Positions 1 to 6,938 of a stretch of 64,000 nucleotides of DNA are shown piece after piece (position 1 is the stretch's first letter; every line of letters begins with the position of its first letter). The DNA is from Oceanihabitans sediminis (GTDB lineage: Bacteria > Bacteroidota > Bacteroidia > Flavobacteriales > Flavobacteriaceae): positions 186,001 through 250,000 of the forward strand of contig NZ_QPIG01000003.1 of assembly GCF_003337215.1 (NCBI RefSeq), read 5' to 3'. The translations under genes and the position numbers were made by a program. Below the pieces are notes generated by a model, which did no database searches, was not told the DNA's origin, and saw only the letters and a list, made by a program, of their open reading frames with translations.

Positions 1-646
1 TATATAAAATCAAACTTTGTTCTATAAAATACAAACCTCCTTGAGCTGCAGCATGTAAACCTAACCATGCGTCATGCCAATAACCATCCGGTGTAAAAAT
101 TGGAATAGCATTACTTTTAATACTCTTATTTATACAAACTGTTGCCCCAGTAATTTTATTCTTATTTAATACTAAGTCCTTATATGCTTCATCATTATCT
201 AACCATAGTTTACGCCTTTCTTTCGAAAAGCCCCATTCATCCCATAATGTAGAATTTATTAAATTCCCTTTATCATCTATCAAATCTCCATTTGTAAACA
301 CTAACTTAAAATTCTTAGTGTTTTTATAATAATCTACAATTATTTCAACCTTAGATGTCTTCCAAATATCATCCTGATCCGCTAAGAAAATTAAGTCTCC
401 ATTTGTCAAGGAAATAGCTTTTTCAAAGTTTTTTATTGTTCTTAAATTAGTCTTATTGTCAAATACTGAGATTAAGTTAGGATATTGAAAAGCATATTCT
501 TTTAAAATCTGTAGTGTTTTATCTGTTGAAGAATCATCACAAACAATAATTTCATCAACTTGATAGGTTTGATTAATTATGCTATCAAGCTGCTCCTTTA
601 TATATTTTTCACCGTTATAAGTGCATAATGCAACTGAAATAATCAT
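1..646 (-). CDS. Glycosyltransferase family 2 (3' end outside window)
   Basis: This reads as a GT-A fold sugar transferase acting on the cytoplasmic side of the membrane, probably adding a residue to the surface polysaccharide made by this locus. I translated it from the sequence: it begins MIISVALCTYNGEKYI and contains CDDSSTDKT (nucleotide-sugar loop) and LADQDDIW, whose acidic residues are the usual metal-binding site. About 215 residues are visible; the C-terminus lies beyond base 1. The start ATG at 644-646 fits the family's N-terminus exactly. It is the last visible gene of a minus-strand series running from the Wza/Wzc genes through an ABC exporter and two sulfotransferases. Rhamnosyltransferase-like members share the DQDD pattern, but the donor sugar cannot be told from sequence. 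Confidence 0.9.
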   Translation of the reverse strand, partial: MIISVALCTYNGEKYIKEQLDSIINQTYQVDEIIVCDDSSTDKTLQILKEYAFQYPNLISVFDNKTNLRTIKNFEKAISLTNGDLIFLADQDDIWKTSKVEIIVDYYKNTKNFKLVFTNGDLIDDKGNLINSTLWDEWGFSKERRKLWLDNDEAYKDLVLNKNKITGATVCINKSIKSNAIPIFTPDGYWHDAWLGLHAAAQGGLYFIEQSLILY

Positions 647-665
647 CTTTAATAATTTATCTATA

Positions 666-1370
666 TTAAACTAAATCCTGTGACTTTTTATAAAGTTTAA
701 TATAATCCAAGATGCTTTTTTTATCTTCAAATGTATATCCAAGAAACTGAATATCTTCTTGGTATAGATTATTTACTAACTTTTTTCTTTTATTATTATA
801 AAACGTCGAATAATGTTTATTGGGTTTTGAGTTAACATTATATTTTTTCTTAAAAAAACCTTCTTTCAAATTCAAGTCTTTTTCTAACTCAGGTAATTCA
901 TTCTTTAAATTCTCAAACCTTATCACTTTATCATAATTAATCAACTTGTTGTTTAGGTAGAAATAGTCAATCTGCTTATACAAATGATCTCCTCTATAAT
1001 TACTTGAAGAATTATCTGTTAAAGACCGCATAAATCTACCTTTCTTTTGCAAAAAATTACAAAAACTATCTTCCTTATTAATTTCCTTCATTAACCACTT
1101 ATAGTCTGAATAACCTCTGTCCCAAGGATTTCTTACAATAATGAACTTATAGTAAGAATCCCAAATTTTTTCATCTATGAATCCATTATCAATTAGTTGT
1201 TGTGGTGTAGCATGCTGTAAATACATTTTACTGCTAGGATTCCAGCCAAACAAGTTTTTATTATTTGTTTGAGAAATATTTGTTATATCTATCCCAAATG
1301 CTGCTTCGATCGAAGATCCAGCACACTTTGAGATATGAATAAAAATACATTTATGTTTATGAGATATCAT
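666..1370 (-). CDS. Sulfotransferase family 2-like protein
   Basis: Probable PAPS-dependent carbohydrate sulfotransferase. The N-terminus has IFIHISKCAGSSIEAAF, the 5'-phosphosulfate-binding loop of the Sulfotransfer_2 type (lysine about residue 16). A second motif, IVRNPWDRGYSDY near residue 79, is the 3'-phosphate-binding segment with Arg and Ser. At 234 residues it is normal for a minimal bacterial member. It lies 19 bases upstream of the partial glycosyltransferase and only 4 bases downstream of a second, different sulfotransferase, so the three genes are probably co-transcribed. The context suggests it sulfates an exported surface glycan. The acceptor is unknown. Confidence 0.82.
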   Translation of the reverse strand: MISHKHKCIFIHISKCAGSSIEAAFGIDITNISQTNNKNLFGWNPSSKMYLQHATPQQLIDNGFIDEKIWDSYYKFIIVRNPWDRGYSDYKWLMKEINKEDSFCNFLQKKGRFMRSLTDNSSSNYRGDHLYKQIDYFYLNNKLINYDKVIRFENLKNELPELEKDLNLKEGFFKKKYNVNSKPNKHYSTFYNNKRKKLVNNLYQEDIQFLGYTFEDKKSILDYIKLYKKSQDLV

Positions 1371-1374
1371 TGTT

Positions 1375-2205
1375 TTATGAAAAATAGGATATTCCAGTTA
1401 ATTCTTCCAATTCTCTATCTGAATCCTTATAATATGTCTCAAGCACAGAATTCGTTTTCGAGCTAATTGCTCTTTTATAATCTTGATTGAAAAACTTCAT
1501 TCCTTCGAAGTCGTTCCAATTAATTTTTTTTACTCCCAGAAAATTGGACACCATATGCAAATATTCTGGAGTATTCTGCTGCATATCCTCATTATCGATA
1601 AAAAGACAATTTTGAAAATGCATTTTTATGTTTCTTATACCAATGCTATAAAGACCTTGTGGCAAAATAACCGCCTCAATATTCATATTATTTGCAAACG
1701 CTTCTAATTCCCTTTCAACGTATAAATCAAAGTTATCAAGTTCCTCCACAGTTCTTGCTATCATTTTTGAGCTCTTTCCATGCATTCTCTCCTCCAACTC
1801 TTGAAACCATCTTTGATTTTGCTTAAATCTTTTTCGATACATGTTCCAAGCACTATACGCTCTATGAATTGGATTTCTTACCATGCATATTATCTTAAAA
1901 GAAGGATTATAGCTATACATTTTTGAAATAGCAAAGTCCTGATAAAGAACACTACTATATGAAGGTGAAGCATCTAGAAATATTTTCCCCTTAACCCTTT
2001 CAAAAAATGAGACTTTGAAATATGAGTGATAATGCGAAATACCTTTTGAATAATTTTTTGATGTAGAAAAGAAGTGTGTTTCCTTTGGATCTGAAACAAT
2101 TATATCAGGATGAAATGATAAAAATTGATGCAGCGCCGAAGTTCCACATTTTTGGAATCCAACAATAGCTGCATTAACCTTAATTTTCTTTTTAATTCTA
2201 ATCAT
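1375..2205 (-). CDS. Sulfotransferase domain protein (Sulfotransfer_1 type)
   Basis: Probable PAPS-dependent sulfotransferase, clearly a different subfamily from its neighbour. The 5'-phosphosulfate loop is AIVGFQKCGTSALHQFL (residues about 13-29). The 3'-phosphate site is CMVRNPIHRAYSAW (about 106-119), with the Arg and Ser expected of the family. An FSTSKNYSKGISHYHSYF segment resembles the substrate-facing region of heparan N-sulfotransferase-like proteins. The length of 276 residues is normal. It is placed between the ABC exporter ATPase and the second sulfotransferase, all on the minus strand. Two sulfotransferases in series suggest sulfation at two positions or on two sugars. The specificity is inference only. 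Confidence 0.85.
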   Translation of the reverse strand: MIRIKKKIKVNAAIVGFQKCGTSALHQFLSFHPDIIVSDPKETHFFSTSKNYSKGISHYHSYFKVSFFERVKGKIFLDASPSYSSVLYQDFAISKMYSYNPSFKIICMVRNPIHRAYSAWNMYRKRFKQNQRWFQELEERMHGKSSKMIARTVEELDNFDLYVERELEAFANNMNIEAVILPQGLYSIGIRNIKMHFQNCLFIDNEDMQQNTPEYLHMVSNFLGVKKINWNDFEGMKFFNQDYKRAISSKTNSVLETYYKDSDRELEELTGISYFS

Positions 2206-2326
2206 ATTTCAATAGAAAATATTAATACATTATAATTTAACTTAGCATTATATAAAAATGACTATTTAAATTATGTTTCAGTTTATCAAGACTAATTATT
2301 TTTCATATAGACAATTTTTGACAAAT

Positions 2327-3559
2327 TTAAGAGTCAAATGTCTTAAACTTAGAATGCAATAAAAATGGTTGCCAAACATCTCGATCGTGTATAACTTGAA
2401 AAGAGATTACATTATTAATTCGTAAGAATGGTTCCTCGGTAACAAATTTTAATGCTGAAATATTTATAGAATAAATTCCTTTTGATAATTGTATATTTTT
2501 ACTTTCAAACCCAAATTCTATAATTTTATCTTTCAAGTTTATATCTCCAATTTCATTTTCTTTAAATACAGCTACTGGCCGTTGTTCTTTATCAAACAAA
2601 ATCAATCTAAACATCGGCACTTCCTCCATTGGTTTTTGAAGCGAAAAACTTACTCTTAATTTTAGATTCTCCCCCCAATTAATTTGCTCTATCCCATCTT
2701 TACTTCTTTTAGAACCTATAACATCTATAGAATTCAAGCGAATACTCCCATCATCAAAAACAATATTACTCTCATTATCTGCAAATCTAGTATAATACAA
2801 ATCAATAGCCTTTCCAACATCATCTCCCTGAAATTGGGCCTTGCCCTGGTCCATTAAAATAATCTGACTACAAATTCGAGAAACCATAGGCATACTATGG
2901 CTTACAAATATCACAGCCGTATGTGGTAGAATAGTATCAATAGTTTTAAAACATTTTAAAACAAAGCCCAAATCCCCAACAGCCAAAACCTCATCTATAA
3001 TTAACACATCGGGTTCCATTTGTGCGGCTACTGCAAAACCCAATCGTACTTTCATACCAGAGCTATAATGCTGTACCGGCATATCTATAAATTCCTCTAA
3101 CTCTGCAAAGGCTATAATATCTTCTAGCTTACTATCTATTTCCTCCCGGCTAAATCCTAAAATAGCCCCGTTATTATAAATATTTTCACGCCCACTAAGT
3201 ATCGGGTTAAAACCAGCTCCAAGCTCTATTAAAGCACCAACACGTCCTCTAATAGTGACCTTTCCTGCATCGGGGTTTATGAGCCCGTTTAGTATTTTAA
3301 GTAAGGTACTTTTTCCTGCGCCATTATGCCCTATCAAACCCAAGCACTCCCCACGGCGTAACTCAAAATTAATATCCTTTACGGCCCAAAACTCTTTAGG
3401 GCGTAACTCCCGTTCTTCTGCTGAACCACGTACGCCACTAATCAAATCCTTCACCCCATACCAAAGACTGGTCTTGAGGTCCTTGCAAAACTTTTTGCTC
3501 AAACCCTCTACCTTCACCAGCACTTCCTTATCAGCAACTATAGATCTATCTTCAGACAT
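2327..3559 (-). CDS. Polysaccharide ABC transporter ATP-binding protein (Wzt-like)
   Basis: ATPase subunit of an inner-membrane exporter that moves a lipid-linked polysaccharide to the periplasm. Residues 1-250 are the nucleotide-binding domain: Walker A GHNGAGKST (about residue 78), ABC signature HYSSGMKVRLGFAVA, Walker B VLIIDEVLAVGD and the switch histidine in VSHSMPM. Residues about 255-410 form the beta-sandwich Wzt C-terminal domain, which in studied homologues recognises the glycan's end modification. The 410-residue length shows the domain is complete. Its partner permease lies upstream on the same strand with about 150 bases between them; that gap is low-complexity CACTTTTCACTTTT-like sequence. 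Confidence 0.92.
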   Translation of the reverse strand: MSEDRSIVADKEVLVKVEGLSKKFCKDLKTSLWYGVKDLISGVRGSAEERELRPKEFWAVKDINFELRRGECLGLIGHNGAGKSTLLKILNGLINPDAGKVTIRGRVGALIELGAGFNPILSGRENIYNNGAILGFSREEIDSKLEDIIAFAELEEFIDMPVQHYSSGMKVRLGFAVAAQMEPDVLIIDEVLAVGDLGFVLKCFKTIDTILPHTAVIFVSHSMPMVSRICSQIILMDQGKAQFQGDDVGKAIDLYYTRFADNESNIVFDDGSIRLNSIDVIGSKRSKDGIEQINWGENLKLRVSFSLQKPMEEVPMFRLILFDKEQRPVAVFKENEIGDINLKDKIIEFGFESKNIQLSKGIYSINISALKFVTEEPFLRINNVISFQVIHDRDVWQPFLLHSKFKTFDS

Positions 3560-3708
3560 GTATATTACTAGTTATTTCTCACTTTTCACTCACCAATCCA
3601 AGGCAACTACACCCCATTAATCTTTTACTTGTAGTCATTCACTTTTTGTTTACCCTTTTAACTTTCCACTTTTCACTTTTCACTTTTAGTTTTTCACTTT
3701 TCACTTAT
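3560..3708. repeat. Low-complexity TTTTCACTT-type repeat between exporter genes
   Basis: The gap between the permease and ATPase genes is built of imperfect copies of TTTTCACTTTT, strongest at 3660-3708. The same simple sequence appears at 14940-15025 and 18748-18760. No promoter or hairpin is convincing here, so the two exporter genes may still form one transcript. Confidence 0.5.
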
Positions 3709-4554
3709 TTAAGCGCTTAGTCGCTCCACAATAATAGGAATAGATATCCTATAAATAATCAGCCCTAAAAACAACAAAGGCAGACAAACCAACAACACAA
3801 TTAAAAAATAGTCTAAATGTGCTGGTGCAAAACCAACCACCAAATCACGTGCGGTTAATATAATAGGCGTTATCGGGTTCCAAGTCATAAGCGTTTTCAT
3901 GATGCCCGTTTTAGGTATTGCATATACTACCGGAGTCACATACATTAAAAACTGCATACCAAAGGAAATAATCTTTCCTATATCCTTATAAAGTAAGCCC
4001 ATAGGCGTTAAAAACAAACCTAAGGTAGTTCCAAACAAAATAGCACCTAACATGGCTACTGGAAACAACAATATGCTCCAATGAAAACCAACACCGTAGA
4101 AAAACACAAATAAAACAAGTAGTAGTATTTTAATAGAACTATCAAATAACAATTTATAAACCCCAGAAAGCAATAAAGCTTCTTTAGGAAAGTTGATTTT
4201 AGTAAGAATCCCCTTTGCCGCTTGGGTACTCTGCATGGGAGAATTGATAGAGGCTACAATAATAGACCAAATCAAAGTTCCTGAAAAAGCATACACTGGG
4301 TACGGCACACCGGTATCAGAAAGCCGAATAGTCCCACTGCTATTTAAGAAAATCCAAACCGCAGCTGTAGTTAAGGGAGTAAGAAAAGCCCATACAATCC
4401 CTAAATAAGACTGGCGGTACTGCGCTTTAATGTCCCGTTCTGCCAATTGCCTAGCCAAAAACCTAGAACCATATAAATCTCCCAAACTCGCTTTTAATAG
4501 CGCACCAAATTTGATGGTTCGTTCCTTTTGGTAAACACGAGTTTCTAATGCCAT
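3709..4554 (-). CDS. Polysaccharide ABC transporter permease (Wzm-like)
   Basis: Integral membrane subunit of the ABC-2 type exporter paired with the Wzt-like ATPase. The N-terminal half includes LARQLAERDIKAQYRQSYLGIVWAF, the coupling-helix region typical of the O-antigen/teichoic exporter permeases (about residues 32-57). About six hydrophobic segments follow, such as FLTPLTTAAVWIF, ILLLVLFVFFYGVGF and YFLIVLLVCLPLLFLGLII. The length of 281 residues matches the family (about 260-290). It is the first gene after the 2.4-kb repeat block on this strand; wza and wzc lie on the other side of that block. It probably exports the glycan built by the glycosyltransferases and sulfotransferases of the same locus. 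Confidence 0.9.
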   Translation of the reverse strand: MALETRVYQKERTIKFGALLKASLGDLYGSRFLARQLAERDIKAQYRQSYLGIVWAFLTPLTTAAVWIFLNSSGTIRLSDTGVPYPVYAFSGTLIWSIIVASINSPMQSTQAAKGILTKINFPKEALLLSGVYKLLFDSSIKILLLVLFVFFYGVGFHWSILLFPVAMLGAILFGTTLGLFLTPMGLLYKDIGKIISFGMQFLMYVTPVVYAIPKTGIMKTLMTWNPITPIILTARDLVVGFAPAHLDYFLIVLLVCLPLLFLGLIIYRISIPIIVERLSA

Positions 4555-4833
4555 AGGTAATTCTAATACGAGGAAAGTACAGTTTTAGTTAAATCTTTGT
4601 GGCTAATATAAACAATGAAGATTAATTATTGAAGAATATTGAATTAAGAATTAAAAAAACACAACCCAATCCAACACCACCTCAACCCCTACTCCCTATC
4701 ACCTCCTTTAAAACATTAGATCATTCTTACCCCAAATTGTCATTCCTGTAAAAGCTGGAATCCACTCAAAACCTATAAAGCAAATAATAAAAGAACCACT
4801 ATCCTATATAAGAAAAAGCCCCTTAGATGGCAA

Positions 4834-5081
4834 CCGGCCTATCGAGGGTTTATCGTAAAATTTGAAATGAAGACACCGTAAAATTTTAGGCTGTTTGAGC
4901 TTAACAAAACACTATTTGAACGAGAATGCTAATAGCGAGTTCCTAAAATTTAGGTGTCAAATGAAAAATTTAGATAAAGCATCGTCAGCCTAGACTTTTT
5001 TGATTACTTTTTTGGGCAATGCAAATCATAGATTCACGAACACAACTTTAAACAAATAAAAGATAGTGAGTAAAAAAGTAA
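4834..5081 (+). repeat. Element B copy 1, with long right-end hairpin
   Basis: The core (4834-4994) runs from CCGGCCTATCGAGGG to GCCTAGA. It folds into a long imperfect hairpin: TTTATC pairs with GATAAA, GACACC with GGTGTC, and TAAAATTTTAGG with CCTAAAATTTA. The right-end hairpin has arms TTAC-T6 and A6-GTAA (5004-5081). Its loop is expanded by an insert containing GATTCACGAACAC. The orientation is arbitrary, chosen so that the CCGGCCTA end is on the left. Confidence 0.75.
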
Positions 5082-5257
5082 TGAGATAAACAAACAAAGT
5101 ACCTACTGTCATTCAGAACGCAGTGAAGAATCTCTAAACCTTTCAAAGCACATCTAAAACCACGAATTGTCATTCCTGCGAAAGCAGGAGTCCTTTTATT
5201 TAAAAACAAATTAAAACGCAAGAAGTTAATTTACAAGAAAAAGCCAATTAGAAGGCA

Positions 5258-5436
5258 CCCGGCCTATTTTTCGTTTGCGTAGTAAAACAAATAAAAGCCG
5301 CAGTAAGGACGCGGAGGATGGCCTAGCGCAGCGTTTCGCCATCCGCATGATAAGGCTTTTATGTAGTTTTCAAGGAAACGAAAATCCGCCTAGATTTTTT
5401 TTGGTTCGTTTTTTTGATCAATGCAAAAAAATGAAC
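5258..5436 (+). repeat. Element A copy 1
   Basis: The core 5258-5394 is a long hairpin. Stems from outside in are TTTTCGTTT/AAACGAAAA, AAAAC/GTTTT, ATAAAAGCC/GGCTTTTAT and GGATGGC/GCCATCC. The right-end hairpin 5404-5436 has arms GTTCG-T7 and A7-TGAAC around loop ATCAATG. Confidence 0.75.
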
Positions 5437-5517
5437 ATGTTAAATAAAAAAAGCACCTTCTATCATTCCTGCAAAAGCAGGAACCCACTACCAAGAATAA
5501 AGCCTATCGCTTAGCAG

Positions 5518-5587
5518 CTCCCCTCTTTAGCCAAAGAGGGGAATGAATTTGCTGTAGCTCTGCGAAAGCAAAGAAAGGGGAGTTTGA
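5518..5587 (+). repeat. Element C copy 1
   Basis: A 70-bp palindromic element beginning CTCCCCTCTTTAGCC and ending GGGGAGTTTGA. CTCCCC and GGGGAG form the outer stem; CCCCTCTTT/AAAGAGGGG is an alternative hairpin within it. It is followed after 73 nt by D1. Confidence 0.8.
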
Positions 5588-5660
5588 CTATTGAAAATCA
5601 ATCATAACCAATACTAAAATTATCATTCAAAAGCTATAAGGAAACTATTAAAAATATCTC

Positions 5661-5727
5661 AAACCCTCCGTCTAGCCCTCCTCCGTCAAGCTATCCACCT
5701 CCCTTTGACTAAAGGGAGGAGCAGGGT
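5661..5727 (+). repeat. Element D copy 1
   Basis: Begins AAACCCTCCGTCTAGC and contains the hairpin CCTCCCTTTgactAAAGGGAGG. An outer ACCCT/AGGGT pairing closes it. Confidence 0.75.
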
Positions 5728-5820
5728 ATAAAGAAGCATTATCATTATTTGAGATTCTTCGGTCGTTGCCCTCCCTCTGAATGACAGACATCTTCTTTTG
5801 AAAAAACCCATTAGAAGGCA

Positions 5821-5999
5821 CCCGGCCTATTTTTCGTTTGCGTAGTAAAACAAATAAAAGCCGCAGTAAGGACGCGGAGGATGGCCTAGCGCAGCGTTTC
5901 GCCATCCGCATGATAAGGCTTTTATGTAGTTTTCAAGGAAACGAAAATCCGCCTAGATTTTTTTTGGTTCGTTTTTTTGATCAATGCAAAAAAATGAAC
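5821..5999 (+). repeat. Element A copy 2
   Basis: Identical to copy 1 over the core, displaced by exactly 563 bp. The right-end hairpin is 5967-5999 with GTTC/GAAC arms. Confidence 0.75.
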
Positions 6000-6080
6000 A
6001 TGTTAAATAAAAAAAGCACCTTCTATCATTCCTGCAAAAGCAGGAACCCACTACCAAGAATAAAGCCTATCGCTTAGCAG

Positions 6081-6150
6081 CTCCCCTCTTTAGCCAAAGA
6101 GGGGAATGAATTTGCTGTAGCTCTGCGAAAGCAAAGAAAGGGGAGTTTGA
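6081..6150 (+). repeat. Element C copy 2
   Basis: Same 70-bp element as C1, displaced by 563 bp in the tandem array. Confidence 0.8.
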
Positions 6151-6223
6151 CTATTGAAAATCAATCATAACCAATACTAAAATTATCATTCAAAAGCTAT
6201 AAGGAAACTATTAAAAATATCTC

Positions 6224-6290
6224 AAACCCTCCGTCTAGCCCTCCTCCGTCAAGCTATCCACCTCCCTTTGACTAAAGGGAGGAGCAGGGT
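6224..6290 (+). repeat. Element D copy 2
   Basis: Same as D1, displaced by 563 bp, 73 nt after C2. Confidence 0.75.
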
Positions 6291-6383
6291 ATAAAGAAGC
6301 ATTATCATTATTTGAGATTCTTCGGTCGTTGCCCTCCCTCTGAATGACAGACATCTTCTTTTGAAAAAACCCATTAGAAGGCA

Positions 6384-6561
6384 CCCGGCCTATTCTTCGT
6401 TTACGTAGTAAAACAAATAAAAGCCGCAGTAAGGACGCGGAGGATGGCCTAGCGCAGCGTTTTGCCATCCGCATGATAAGGCTTTTATGTAGTTTTCAAG
6501 GAAACGAAAATCCGCCTAGATTTTTTTGGTTCGTTTTTTTGATCAATGCAAAAAAATGAAC
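6384..6561 (+). repeat. Element A copy 3
   Basis: Start of the third, truncated tandem unit. It has the ATAAAAGCC/GGCTTTTAT stem and the GTTC/GAAC right-end hairpin (6529-6561), with one T fewer in the preceding T-run. Confidence 0.75.
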
Positions 6562-6666
6562 ATGTTAAATAAAAAAAGCACCTTCTATCATTCCTGCAAA
6601 AGCAGGAATCCATTCAACTTATTACTAAAAAAACAACCTTTTTAAGAACAAGCCCCTTAACATGCC

Positions 6667-6888
6667 CCCGGCCTATTTTTCGTTTACGTAGTAAAACAAA
6701 TAAAAGCCGCAGTAAGGACGCGGAGGATGGCCTAGCGCAGCGTTTCGCCATCCGCATGATAAGGCTTTTATGTAGTTTTCAAGCAAACGAAAATCCGCCT
6801 AGATTTTTTTGGTTCGTTTTTTCATCGATGAAATCGAAGATTCACGAACACCGATTAACAATAAGAGAGATTGAGTAAAAAAATGAAC
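6667..6888 (+). repeat. Element A copy 4, with long right-end loop
   Basis: Core 6667-6803, then arms GTTCG and TGAAC at 6812-6888. The loop is enlarged by an insert containing GATTCACGAACAC, as in B1 and A7. Confidence 0.72.
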
Positions 6889-6938
6889 ATGTTAAATAAA
6901 AAAAGCACCTTCTATCATTCCTGCGAAAGCAGGAATCC

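Larger units (their letters stand above)
5250..6614. repeat. Tandem array with a 563-bp period
   Basis: Bases 5250-5812 recur almost unchanged at 5813-6375, and a third, truncated unit begins at 6376 and ends near 6614. Each full unit contains A, E, C, a 73-nt remnant, D and an inverted F. Near-identity of units 1 and 2 implies a recent duplication. Unit 3 differs at a few bases (for example TATTCTTCG for TATTTTTCG). Confidence 0.85.
4555..6938. repeat. Repeat mosaic 1 between the wzm and wzc genes
   Basis: This 2.4-kb stretch has no convincing gene. It holds element B1, elements A1-A4, C1-C2 and D1-D2 (separate entries) and a 563-bp tandem duplication. Short E palindromes (CATTCCTGC-nAAA-GCAGGAAT type) lie at 4741-4763, 5171-5193, 5464-5486, 6027-6049, 6589-6611 and 6915-6937. 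F sequences (TGTCATTCAGAGCGAAGCGA type) lie at 5109-5131 and, inverted, at 5751-5787 and 6314-6350. Open frames of 79 codons inside it are by-products of the repeats. Confidence 0.85.

Noticed and set aside
5275-5514. 79-codon frame, repeated identically at 5838-6077 and with minus-strand counterparts at 5672-5911 and 6235-6474
   Set aside because: It runs through element A, a T-arm hairpin and an E palindrome; perfect identity comes from the tandem duplication, and the composition is that of structured repeats, not of a protein.
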